Source: an uncultured Pirellulaceae bacterium
GTDB lineage: Bacteria; Planctomycetota; Planctomycetia; Pirellulales; Pirellulaceae
Direction of reading: 5' to 3'
DNA: 64,000 bases
Assembly: GCA_937944405.1 (NCBI GenBank)
Contig: CALDYR010000023.1
Coordinates: forward strand, 1 to 64,000
The notes under the pieces: generated by a model
Told to the model about the DNA's origin: nothing
Database searches by the model: none
Seen by the model: only the letters and a program-made list of their open reading frames with translations
Made by a program: the position numbers and the translations under genes
Part shown: positions 37,055 to 45,415 of the stretch, piece after piece
Position numbering within the stretch: the first letter of the stretch is position 1
How the letters are laid out: each line of letters starts with the position of its first letter

Positions 37055-37717
37055 ATGGCGTCTGAAAGCTCAACACGAAGATCAAATGTCCCGCCCATTG
37101 ATTTAGCGGTCCCAGTCAATCTTGAGACCGCGACTTTTGCGTTAGGCTGATTCTGGGGGCCTGACGCCCAGTTTGGGGTCATCAAAGGAATCTACCGGAC
37201 GCGCGTTGGTTACACCGGCGGCAAAAAAGCGAATCCAACCTATCATAGTCTTGGCGGTCACACCGAAGCGATTCAAGTTGACTTCGCACCTCAAGAAATT
37301 ACATTTGATCAGGTTTTGGACATGTTTTGGAAGTCACACAATCCGATCGGCGCCGCTCGGAGCAGCCAATATAAATCTGCCATTTGGTTCGCAAACGAGG
37401 CACAGCGCGAAGCAATCGCAAGTTCTGTCATTCAACTGGAACAGCATTACCAGCGCGATCTTACGACCGAAATTTTACCTCTGACGACATTTTTTAACGC
37501 CGAAGACTATCATCAGAAGTACGTGCTCCAACGCCACGACGCCGTCATGCAACAGTTGAAGTTGGCCTATCCAGATTTTAATGGCCTCGTTGATTCAACC
37601 GCTGCGGCGCGGTTAAACGGTTTTGCTTATGGTGCGGGGCCGAAAAATCTTTTCGAAGCAGAGAAGTTAGAATATGGGGTGGACGAAGATTTACTTGCGC
37701 CGTTGATGAAACGCTGA
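37055..37717 (+). CDS. msrA: Methionine sulfoxide reductase MsrA with in-frame TGA at the catalytic position (candidate selenoprotein)
   Basis: A single frame from the ATG at 37055 to the stop at 37717 (220 codons counting the TGA) reads as a complete MsrA, which reduces methionine-S-sulfoxide in proteins. ATFALG-TGA-FWGPDAQFG matches the family's GGCFWG active site, with TGA (37148-37150) exactly where catalytic Cys belongs. Downstream are RTRVGYTGG, SLGGHTEAIQVDF, SSQYKSAIWF and AEDYHQKY. The protein contains no Cys at all, as in known Sec-type MsrA that lack a resolving Cys. The hairpin CTGGG..CCCAG (37153-37171) starts three bases after the TGA, but its loop is nearer than the canonical bacterial SECIS. 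The track lists only the part after the TGA (37316-37717). Alternative: nonsense mutation of a TGC or TGT. Confidence 0.7.
37153..37171 (+). promoter_or_regulatory. Candidate SECIS-like hairpin after the msrA TGA
   Basis: CTGGG at 37153-37157 pairs with CCCAG at 37167-37171, and one more G-C pair (37159/37165) can form inside after a G-G mismatch, leaving a CCTGA loop. Alternatively GGGC/GCCC pairs around a CTGAC loop. It begins three bases after the TGA. Bacterial SECIS loops lie roughly 16 to 37 bases after the UGA; this loop is about 10. It also codes for protein, so stability may be chance in GC-rich sequence. Confidence 0.3.
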
Positions 37718-38151
37718 GGCAAATCATTCACCAACCGCGCGAACCAATTTCCTCAACTCGACCCAATGGAGTATCCGCCGACGGAATCGAAGTCAGCCCA
37801 ACTCAAAGCAACTCAGCGCAGATCGCACGTGATAAAGCGTCTGTAGCGGCGTGCGATGATCCAATTTGGTGGTTTGTCAGGGAAACATCGAGGGCTGATT
37901 TCTGCTGGCCTTGATTCTGCTGAATCCAGCGAATCTGAGGTTGAGTTGTGGCGAGCCACGAGGTTTTCAAAACAGGCTCTTTTCGGATTCGTATGGCCAG
38001 TTTGGAAATCGTGGGAGGATCGGCCCGAACTCCCGTCGGCCGTGTTTACGGCAATTCAGGCCAGTCCTACTATCGCTGACTGGAAACGGCAGGCGTGGTG
38101 CGTGTCCGATGCCAAAAAACACTGGGAAGAACCTTAAAACAAATCGTGGAA
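37718..38151. other. 434-base intergenic region
   Basis: Between the msrA and fxsA stops, which face each other. ORF 37856-38137 (93 codons) overlaps another ORF in a different frame (37911-38177), gives no recognisable protein and is not claimed. No hairpin or RNA gene was found. Confidence 0.35.
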
Positions 38152-38646
38152 TTAGTCTATGTTTGGATAATGATTGAATCCTGTATCGGTCGATTCATCG
38201 CGGTCGACGACTTCGCCATCGATGATGTTTGGATCGTAAGGTCGATCGGCGGGGGGGCCCTGGTTAGGCGTTAGGATCTGAAAGTTGAAACTACCTTTGA
38301 ACTGTTTGGCGAAGAAACTTTTGTAACGAGTCCGACAGGCCGGTAACAGGAGGCTGAAGCCAAACAGATCGGTTAACAGTCCCGGTGTCAGCAGCAACCC
38401 CGCAGCGAACATGATCATGGCACCGTCGCCAATTAAGTCTGTCGGAATTTGACGCTGGTCGAGCCGGTTTTTGATTTGGCCTCGCACGAAAGTACCTTGT
38501 TGCTTCGCAAGCCACGCGCCAATGAAGCCGGTTAAAATCACAAGCCCGATCGTCGCGAGGGCCCCCGTAAATTTCGCGATCCACATCAGCAGATACAGAT
38601 CAACCAGTGGCACAATGATAAACAGCAATAGTAAACGGGTGAACAA
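38152..38646 (-). CDS. fxsA: FxsA-family membrane protein
   Basis: 164-residue FxsA protein. E. coli FxsA can relieve phage T7 exclusion by the F plasmid PifA system; the general role is unclear. The N-terminus LLLLFIIVPLVDLYLLMWIAK is a transmembrane segment with the family's conserved D, a second runs ATIGLVILTGFIGAWLAKQQG, and a third LLLTPGLLTDLFGFSLLLP. A polar tail with acidic residues (EVVDRDESTDTGF) follows. The start is TTG at 38646 because no ATG is available in frame upstream of the first hydrophobic segment. Confidence 0.88.
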   Translation of the reverse strand: MFTRLLLLFIIVPLVDLYLLMWIAKFTGALATIGLVILTGFIGAWLAKQQGTFVRGQIKNRLDQRQIPTDLIGDGAMIMFAAGLLLTPGLLTDLFGFSLLLPACRTRYKSFFAKQFKGSFNFQILTPNQGPPADRPYDPNIIDGEVVDRDESTDTGFNHYPNID

Positions 38647-38885
38647 CGTGATCCCTTAAAAAAGGTTCTTCCGACAGCAGTATAATATCTTTAAACCAGC
38701 CTATCGTTTGCCCGCATCTATAGAGTTAGGAGCGACGACTGATTTCTTTTCGATGAAAGGTGTGGGAATTATTGCCGATCTCGATACGCTCTTTAAGCCT
38801 GCCACTAAAGTTTGGGAGCCTTTAAAGAAAGAAATGGTGCCGATGATTGTAGACCGTCGATTGCCTTCGGCGGCTAAAATGGAAT

Positions 38886-39902
38886 TTACTTACCAATTTG
38901 AAACTTCATTTCTACGAACTCGCTTCCACGTTGAACCGTCATTTCCACGGTACTGTCGCGGTCGATACTTTGGAATTGGTTTTTTACGTCTTTGATGCTG
39001 GCGGTCATCCGACCGTTGACCTCGATAATTAAATCGTCTGGCTCAAGGCCCCCACGGGCGGATGCAGACCCGGTCGCGACCCGGTCCACGTACGGCGGCG
39101 TTTTTTGGACAATGTCAGCCACAAGTGCAAACCCCAACAGTTTCGCTGAAATCGGTTCGGTAGGTCGATCCAAGATCGGGCTCGAAGCGATCGGCTTGCC
39201 TGACAAAATACGCTCGATGGAATCAGCTAATTTTTCAATCGGCAGCGCGAAGTTCAACCAGTCTCCGGTGCGGCTGTCCTTGAGTTCTTTACCAATCATG
39301 GCCACCAATTGGCCTTTGCGATCGGTCAACGCACCTCCCGCAGCACCAGGGTTGTTGGTGATGGCGTCAAGTAAATAAGCATCATCGCGGTATGGGGATT
39401 CAAAGGTGCCGCGTTTGGCGGACAATTGAACCTTCGCCGCGACGAAACCGCGCTGGACGCTGACCGGTTCATTCCCGGTTGCCACGCCATAGAGGTTGCT
39501 GAATGCTAAGACTCGGTCTCCAGTACCGACCGTCGCGCTGGCCGCCAAATTAAAATGGGGTGTGTCGACAACATCGATTTTCAGGATCGCGATCTCTAGC
39601 CGAGGGTCGAAGCCGACCAATTGTGCGTCGCGTTTCAGGCCATCGTCCATCGTCAAAGAAACGACGTCACTGTCTAGAACGTAGCTCCAGGCTGTTAGTA
39701 CGTGGCCGTTGTTGGAGATCAAGAAACCACTCTGATAGGCTTCTAGACCTTGAAAACCTCCGCTGCCGATGATCTTCACGATCTTGGGCAGTGTCCGTGA
39801 AATGGTCTGGCTCAATTCGGATTGCCGTGTCTGCCCGTATGAGGGACTGTTGGGCACTATCAGCAAAATTACGCCAAACGCAAAAGCAAGAAAACGCATC
39901 AT
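38886..39902 (-). CDS. HtrA-like serine protease homologue, catalytically inactive, with PDZ domain
   Basis: 338 residues: signal peptide (MMRFLAFAFGVILLIVPNSPSYG), trypsin-like fold at about 30-230, one PDZ domain at about 255-335 (ASARGGLEPDDLIIEVNGRM). All three catalytic positions differ from active HtrA. VLTAWSYV replaces the catalytic His of (T/N)xxHVV with Ser, DPRLEIAILKI has Glu where GDVALIKL has the Asp, and NNPGAAGGAL has Ala at the nucleophile where NPGNSGGAL has Ser. It cannot cleave peptide bonds by this mechanism and probably binds substrates or regulates its neighbour. Its ATG overlaps the stop of the active HtrA gene by four bases, so both are cotranslated in the same operon. 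Confidence 0.88.
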   Translation of the reverse strand: MMRFLAFAFGVILLIVPNSPSYGQTRQSELSQTISRTLPKIVKIIGSGGFQGLEAYQSGFLISNNGHVLTAWSYVLDSDVVSLTMDDGLKRDAQLVGFDPRLEIAILKIDVVDTPHFNLAASATVGTGDRVLAFSNLYGVATGNEPVSVQRGFVAAKVQLSAKRGTFESPYRDDAYLLDAITNNPGAAGGALTDRKGQLVAMIGKELKDSRTGDWLNFALPIEKLADSIERILSGKPIASSPILDRPTEPISAKLLGFALVADIVQKTPPYVDRVATGSASARGGLEPDDLIIEVNGRMTASIKDVKNQFQSIDRDSTVEMTVQRGSEFVEMKFQIGK

Positions 39903-41842
39903 GGTTGGTTCCCATCGGTTCGTTTTTCCATGAATTCAATACGTTCGATCACCATCGTTTTTGCGGGTGAACTAAATCCAGCGTCAAATTTAATCTGACG
40001 TGGCACTAACAGGTCACCATCGCGCTGGTAATCAGAAAACGTCAACCGGCAAGGGTCTGAATTGATTTCGGGAAACATTTCGACGCCTCGTAGCAGCGAC
40101 TTTTTTCGACCAAACAGAAAATGAGTTTCCGTAATACCGCGCGCCCCGATCAGAACGTCGTTGTTTTCCTGCTGAGGTGATCGTTCAACGGTGCCGGTGG
40201 GGAGGCTGCCGAAGTAATAGACATCGCCAAATTTCTCCGGCCCAGTTATCAACATCAACCGCCACACATGCAACGCAACCAGCAATCCGCCGGAACCAGG
40301 AGGGAAAAGCTGCTGCGACAGGTCCTCTTGGAGATCCAATACAAAAGACGAATCGCCAATCTTCAAACCCGATTTGTCATCGCCCAATAGCAACTGAAAC
40401 GGCACTTCGTCGGCTAAGGCTGGATCGTTTACCGTTCCGATGATTCTCCAGCGCCCCGGTTGTTGTTGCCATTGTCCGCCGACGGCGGTGAACTGTTTCC
40501 AAATGCGATCACGGATCTGCCGATTGAAATAGTAATTGATAAACCCGGGCCGTTTTATGTACAAATGGTTGAACGCGTGGTTTTCCTCAGCGTCGCGGTC
40601 TTCGAACTCATCTTCATCGCCGGACTGAGGCGGTTGAGGTTTGTCCGGTCCGGGGGCGTCGGGAGCAGGTGGTTGACCCGGGGGGGCGGATTCGGGAGGC
40701 TGGCCTTCGATGATCGCTTGTAGTTGTCCGGTCGCATGGACACCCGATAGACGAACCAAAATTTCGGACCGTTTGTTTTCGCGCTCATAAACGACTCGCG
40801 CTGGGAAACCTTTGGGCAAAATCCCAAGCACGTTTTTGAACTGGTTGACCGTTGAGATGGGCCGTCCGGCGAAAGAAACGATCACGTCATCGTATCTCAA
40901 CCCGCGCCGAAAGGCGTCAGAGGCAGGCAAAACATCGCTGACCCGCACGACGCCTTTATCATCCGATTCCACCGTTGCCCCTAAAGTCGCGTGGTCAACC
41001 AGACGCCCGCTTTTCAGATGGTCTAGAAAATAATTAATTTGATTGATGGTGATGGCGTAACCGACACCCACGTTGATGCGGCCTCGTTTTTCAAAGCTGC
41101 CGCGACCGTTGATGCCGATTAGGTTGCCGTCACTGTTGAACAACGCACCGCCAGAATTGCCGGGGTTGATCGACGCGTCTGTCTGCAAACAGTCGGCGTA
41201 CTCCAATAACGTTCCTGTGGGATATTGATAACGGTTTTTGCCAGAGATAATTCCCATGGAAACCGTCGGCTGAAAATTGGTGGCCAATAGGAAAGGATTC
41301 CCAATTGCAAAACACCATTGGCCGACGTTTACTTGGTCGCTATCGACGATCGTGGCCGTCGGGAAATCGTCTCTGCCCAACAGTTTTATCAGCGCGACGT
41401 CTCCGGTAGGATCAATGCCCACGATCACCGCGTCGTACAAAATGCCATCAGGCATGCTGCATTTCATAAACGCTCCGTTGCCTTCGACGACGTGAAAGTT
41501 GGTCAGTGCGTAACCATCGGGGGAAATCACAACACCGCTGCCGCCGCCTTGTCCCTTGGGAGCGAAAACTGCCACCGTCGCTTGCGTGGCTTTCGCGATC
41601 GCCGCAACGCGCTTCTTTTGAGCCTGTAACAGAGCATCGGGAACATCGACCCCAGCGGTCACAGAACCAGACTTCAGCGATTCCTCCAAAGGGCCCGCTG
41701 GGGGGAGATCCGAAGGTGTGCCCAATGCTTCAACCGAGGTGTCGTCTTCGCTGGCGGGCGTTTGAACGAAACAGAGGCCGAAGCTGGAATTGCAAAAAAG
41801 CAATATCAGAGTAATGGAAAGTACTTTCAACACGACGGTCAT
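39899..41842 (-). CDS. HtrA/Deg-type serine protease with PDZ domain and long unique C-terminus
   Basis: 647 residues. A signal peptide and a low-complexity linker (about 1-85) precede the S1C protease domain with an intact triad: His in LTNFHVVEG, Asp in TGDVALIKL, Ser in NPGNSGGALFN. A PDZ domain (ASDAFRRGLRYDDVIVSFAG) follows at about 280-370. A Pro-rich hinge (PPESAPPGQPPAPDAPG) then leads into about 230 residues with no known domain (HLYIKRPGFINYYFNRQI and later). It should degrade misfolded periplasmic or envelope proteins. The overlapping downstream gene encodes a dead paralogue. Confidence 0.9.
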   Translation of the reverse strand: MTVVLKVLSITLILLFCNSSFGLCFVQTPASEDDTSVEALGTPSDLPPAGPLEESLKSGSVTAGVDVPDALLQAQKKRVAAIAKATQATVAVFAPKGQGGGSGVVISPDGYALTNFHVVEGNGAFMKCSMPDGILYDAVIVGIDPTGDVALIKLLGRDDFPTATIVDSDQVNVGQWCFAIGNPFLLATNFQPTVSMGIISGKNRYQYPTGTLLEYADCLQTDASINPGNSGGALFNSDGNLIGINGRGSFEKRGRINVGVGYAITINQINYFLDHLKSGRLVDHATLGATVESDDKGVVRVSDVLPASDAFRRGLRYDDVIVSFAGRPISTVNQFKNVLGILPKGFPARVVYERENKRSEILVRLSGVHATGQLQAIIEGQPPESAPPGQPPAPDAPGPDKPQPPQSGDEDEFEDRDAEENHAFNHLYIKRPGFINYYFNRQIRDRIWKQFTAVGGQWQQQPGRWRIIGTVNDPALADEVPFQLLLGDDKSGLKIGDSSFVLDLQEDLSQQLFPPGSGGLLVALHVWRLMLITGPEKFGDVYYFGSLPTGTVERSPQQENNDVLIGARGITETHFLFGRKKSLLRGVEMFPEINSDPCRLTFSDYQRDGDLLVPRQIKFDAGFSSPAKTMVIERIEFMEKRTDGNQP

Positions 41843-42004
41843 GCTATGGTCCGCTGGCTTCTTTGTGATGAGCTGGATGGAACCATCATAGCAAGCCTAC
41901 CGGGCAATGACGAGCCAGTGCTGGGGTTGTTTTTATCTGATCGCTGATTTCGATGGTATTGGCGGAAACGAAACTGCGAGTTTCGCGCCCCGTGGTGAAA
42001 GAGA

Positions 42005-42301
42005 CTACCGACAGTCAACCTTCGGCGTAATAATCGAAAGATCATGCCGTCGAGCGATCTCTTCGATCAGCGGGCCGAGCTTATTGGATTCAAGGAAACG
42101 AGAGCGTAACAAATCAAAGCTCTTGTTGGACCGCACCTGCATGCGCTTCGCGACCGTCCTCCATCGCAAGTCTAATAGACTGACCTCTAGCGGCCGAACA
42201 TCGAAAATGCTCAATGTGTCCGATTCAATCGCGTATTCCACCGAGTACTTAATCAGCCGACTGGTTGCTGAGTCGTCCCATAATAATAGCAGGGTCTGCA
42301 T
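42005..42301 (-). CDS. Hypothetical small protein
   Basis: 98 codons starting at ATG 42301 (MQTLLLLWDDSATSRLIKYS); a longer start at 42373 is less likely. No motif or transmembrane segment is apparent. The composition (acidic plus basic, few rare residues) is protein-like and the product ends naturally (IITPKVDCR). It is separated by 160 bases from the HtrA gene and reads the same way. I do not recognise the family. It could be a chance frame. Confidence 0.4.
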   Translation of the reverse strand: MQTLLLLWDDSATSRLIKYSVEYAIESDTLSIFDVRPLEVSLLDLRWRTVAKRMQVRSNKSFDLLRSRFLESNKLGPLIEEIARRHDLSIITPKVDCR

Positions 42302-42780
42302 TTTCGCGGCCTTATGTTTGGTTTGAGGGAGCATGGAACAATTGCCAACCGGGTTCGAGAAAAGAGCCCTCATTATTGGAGCCGAGATTGGGCATTCAAT
42401 GTTTTTTTAGCCCAAATCTCCAAAAAGTTAGAAGTATAATCAGGGTGGAATTGCCCTGCCATTGCACCGTCCTGTGGGTGCGGTGGTTTACTTAAGGGTC
42501 GTTTGGGTGCGTGTTTTGAATTGGTGATATCATTTTACAGCCCGGTTATCTTTGAGTGCGGTGCGACACTTCGGACGTTTAACACATCCACTGCGATCAG
42601 CGGAACCAATGGGGTTGTGGCGATTCGGCGTCCATTTACGGATTGAACTACCATCCTTTGGTATCTAAACTCCTTGCTTCGATGACGATGCAGATTGCGG
42701 CGGTTCAACAAATTCGAGGCCGCACACTTTTGAACAGACCTTTAAACAGACCTACCGACTGACTCGAAGGCCCAGAACTG
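42302..42780. other. 480-base intergenic region
   Basis: Between divergent small ORF and the oxoamine synthase gene. It contains an imperfect inverted repeat (GAGATTGGGC at 42384-42393 against GCCCAAATCTC at 42410-42420, one extra A) with a T run in its loop, which is not a classic terminator on either strand. Nothing else could be supported. Confidence 0.4.
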
Positions 42781-44052
42781 ATGGCAGACATTTTCGACAA
42801 GTGCGATGAATTTTGGGACCGGATTAAAAAACTAACGGGTGAACATTTCGAGGACGGTGTAAACACTTTTTTTCGTGAATTCCCGATCATCAATTGTTTG
42901 CCTGAGGTGACCGTCAACGGCAAGCAATACATGCAGGTGGCCACCAACGATTACCTCGGACTGGCCACTCATCCAGATGTGGTCGCCGCCGCGACGGAAG
43001 TTTGCGAGACGTCTGGCGTCGGCACCCCACTGGGGGCTCGGCCTCTAACTGGCAACACGTCGTTGCATTTAGAACTGGAATCGAAACTGGCGGCGTTTCG
43101 AAAAACTGAAGGCGCGTTGGTCTTCAATCTTGGTTTAGGCGCTATGACCGGCACCGTCGCGTGCATGGTGGGACGAAAAGAGCGCGTCTTTGTCGACGCC
43201 TACGCTCACGGTTGCATTTCCGATGGTGCAAAATTGTGCAAGGGCGAAGCGACTTGGTTTGGCCACAACGATCTTGATGAACTTGAGCACTATTTAGAAC
43301 AGTGTCCAATCGATCAACCGAAAATGATCGCCGTCGATGGTGTCTACGGCATGACCGGAGATCTGGCGCCGCTGCCAGAACTGGTGGAACTGAAGAAAAA
43401 ATACAACGCGCGTTTGTTCGTCGATGATGCCCATGGGACTGGAGTGTTGGGCGATAACGGACGCGGCACGCCCGAGTTTTTTGGCGTAGAAGATGAAATC
43501 GATTTGCACGGTGGGACGTTCGCCAAAGCGTTCGGGACTTTTGGGGGGTATCTTTGCGGACCGCAGCACGTTTTGGATTTTATTAAATTTGTTTCGCCTG
43601 GGTTCGTCCTGACCAAAGCGCTGCCGGGCTGTATTACAAACGCGACGATAAAATCGTTGGCATTAATGCAGTCGATGCCCGAACGCCGGGAGCAGTTATG
43701 GGATAACTTGAATGTGCTCAGGAGTGGACTGCGCGAAGCTGGTTTCAATATCGGCAATCCCCAAGGAGCGGTGACGTCGATCTTCACCCGCGGGATGACG
43801 GCATTGGCGGCGGTAAAGCTGTTGGAGAATCAACACGGTATCATCGTCAACAACGTGATGTACCCGGCGGTTCCTTATGGAACTTCGATCATCCGAATCA
43901 CCGCCAGCGCCCTGCACACGACCGATCAGATGCAGACGTTGGTCGACGCCATCGTGGCGGTGTCCAAGGAAATACCGCTGCATCAAAGCAATGAGGCCGC
44001 GGCCCACATGGCCGCGTCAGCCGACAGCGCGTCAACGAACGGACAGGCGTGA
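42781..44052 (+). CDS. Alpha-oxoamine synthase (BioF/KBL/serine palmitoyltransferase family)
   Basis: 423-residue PLP enzyme that condenses an amino acid with an acyl-CoA, with loss of CO2. Family marks are MQVATNDYLGLATHPDVV, GARPLTGNTSLHLELESKLA, LFVDDAHGTGVLG (Asp that holds the PLP nitrogen, His), and HGGTFAKAFGTFGGYLCG with the Schiff-base lysine in TFAKAFG. The 30-residue C-terminal extension is Ala/Ser-rich. The genome neighbour, a GNAT protein overlapping by four bases (GTGA) or one (ATG start at 44052), suggests a two-gene pathway such as bacterial sphingolipid synthesis, where serine palmitoyltransferase acts with an acyltransferase. Which substrate it uses is not shown. Confidence 0.88.
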   Translation: MADIFDKCDEFWDRIKKLTGEHFEDGVNTFFREFPIINCLPEVTVNGKQYMQVATNDYLGLATHPDVVAAATEVCETSGVGTPLGARPLTGNTSLHLELESKLAAFRKTEGALVFNLGLGAMTGTVACMVGRKERVFVDAYAHGCISDGAKLCKGEATWFGHNDLDELEHYLEQCPIDQPKMIAVDGVYGMTGDLAPLPELVELKKKYNARLFVDDAHGTGVLGDNGRGTPEFFGVEDEIDLHGGTFAKAFGTFGGYLCGPQHVLDFIKFVSPGFVLTKALPGCITNATIKSLALMQSMPERREQLWDNLNVLRSGLREAGFNIGNPQGAVTSIFTRGMTALAAVKLLENQHGIIVNNVMYPAVPYGTSIIRITASALHTTDQMQTLVDAIVAVSKEIPLHQSNEAAAHMAASADSASTNGQA

Positions 44053-45215
44053 TGACCGATGAAACTGTTGGCATGGTCCAAAAGACATCCGAAAATCTCC
44101 GCATTGAGAAGGTTGAATCGGTTCAGCAGTGGCACAACTTCCATCGGTTAAAGATCGACCTCTACAAAAACGATCCAGCTGCTGCGATCCCGCTTCAATC
44201 GATGGAGCGCGATAAACTGGACCCTCAATCGGCTTTTTTCGAGCATGCTCAACGGGAGGCTTGGATATGTTTTTCCGGCCCACGCTGCGTCGGTCGTGTT
44301 GTGGCGATTTTAGATTCGCTGCACAACCAATACAACGAAGACACGTTAGGCTTCTTTGGTTTTTTTGAGTGTGTCGATGATGCCGACGCGGCCCAGTTGT
44401 TGCTGCAACAGGCTCAAACGTGGTTGAGGGGACGCGGATGTTCTTCGATGCGCGGACCGATGAGCCCGTCGATGAAGGGAGAAATGGGGGTGCTGGTCGA
44501 TGGATTCGAACACCCGCCGTCGATCATGATGGCCCATTCGTTGCCGTACTACGACGCGCTGTTGCAGAAGATAGGTTTCGACGTTGTGAAATCGTTTTAC
44601 GCGTTTCGCTTCATCAGCGACGATCCCCAGCACGCTGATAAAATTCGGAAGATGGATGAATTTGAAGCCAACGTTCTTAAACGATTTCCGAACCTGCGTT
44701 TCGAACAAATTAGCAAACAGGAGTTTGCTCAAACCGTTCACGCGGTCAATACGCTTGGCAACGAAGTCCGCAAACTGGGCTGGGGGTTCGTACCATCAAC
44801 GACCGCTGAAATTGACACGATGATTAAAAATCTCGGCCCTATCATTCGGCGTGAAGCCTTTCACGTGGCCTATTATGGAGATGAATTGGTCGGTTATGTG
44901 ATCGCAATTCCGGATATCAATTGGGCAATGCGGCGAACGTTCGGGAGATGGGATTGGTTCCGGAAGATTCAGTTGATGTTTTTACTCTCTCGAATCCCCA
45001 AATCGCGTATCATTGCGTTGGGGGCCGATGCTAAATTTCGCAACAAGGGAATCGCGATGCTGCTGATTAAGCGTTTGATTGATCGTCGGCAAGTCTTTCA
45101 GGAATGGGAGATGTCGTGGGTGCTTGAAGACAATGTCCGATCGCTAAGAGCGATCGAACGCGCGGTGAACTTAGATCGCTATAAAACGTGGCGGCTGTAT
45201 CAGAAGTCTCTCTAA
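44049..45215 (+). CDS. GNAT-fold acyltransferase-like protein, coupled to the oxoamine synthase
   Basis: 388 residues, larger than a typical GNAT, apparently two tandem GNAT-like halves. The C-terminal half has an acetyl-CoA-type loop at LGADAKFRNKGIAMLLIKRLI and the strands VAYYGDELVGYVIAIPDI and EMSWVLEDNVRSLRAIERAV. The N-terminal half (WICFSGPRCVGRVVAILDS, RGPMSPSMKGEMGVLVDG) resembles a degenerate partner. The start is GTG at 44049 or ATG at 44052; either overlaps the stop of the oxoamine synthase gene. Bacterial ceramide synthase is a GNAT-like acyltransferase found with serine palmitoyltransferase in other bacteria; this gene could fill that role, but it could equally be a different acyltransferase. 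Confidence 0.75.
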   Translation: MMTDETVGMVQKTSENLRIEKVESVQQWHNFHRLKIDLYKNDPAAAIPLQSMERDKLDPQSAFFEHAQREAWICFSGPRCVGRVVAILDSLHNQYNEDTLGFFGFFECVDDADAAQLLLQQAQTWLRGRGCSSMRGPMSPSMKGEMGVLVDGFEHPPSIMMAHSLPYYDALLQKIGFDVVKSFYAFRFISDDPQHADKIRKMDEFEANVLKRFPNLRFEQISKQEFAQTVHAVNTLGNEVRKLGWGFVPSTTAEIDTMIKNLGPIIRREAFHVAYYGDELVGYVIAIPDINWAMRRTFGRWDWFRKIQLMFLLSRIPKSRIIALGADAKFRNKGIAMLLIKRLIDRRQVFQEWEMSWVLEDNVRSLRAIERAVNLDRYKTWRLYQKSL

Positions 45216-45415
45216 CCCTTCGCCGAAGTCCGATTTTTTAAACACCAAAGGCGTTAAAGCGTTAGCGCGTCGATCGGGGTGGTTTAAAGCCTAGGGCAAC
45301 CTTGAGCTAAACGTAGTTTTTTAAACGTAGTTTATGGCGTGGGATTAGTACCGAGCCGTCGCCTCAATGGAAGATTTCGGAACCGATGAACACGGCGCTT
45401 ACCTTGGGTTGATCA

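Noticed and set aside
37055-37717. TGA as a reassigned codon (non-standard genetic code)
   Set aside because: TGA ends several other genes here, for example the active HtrA gene at 39899 and the oxoamine synthase gene at 44052, so recoding, if any, is site-specific.
37316-37717. Standalone 133-residue ORF from the track
   Set aside because: It is the C-terminal part of msrA read downstream of the TGA; the conserved N-terminal part lies upstream in the same frame.
37856-38137. 93-codon ORF between msrA and fxsA
   Set aside because: No recognisable family, and a second ORF overlaps it in another frame.
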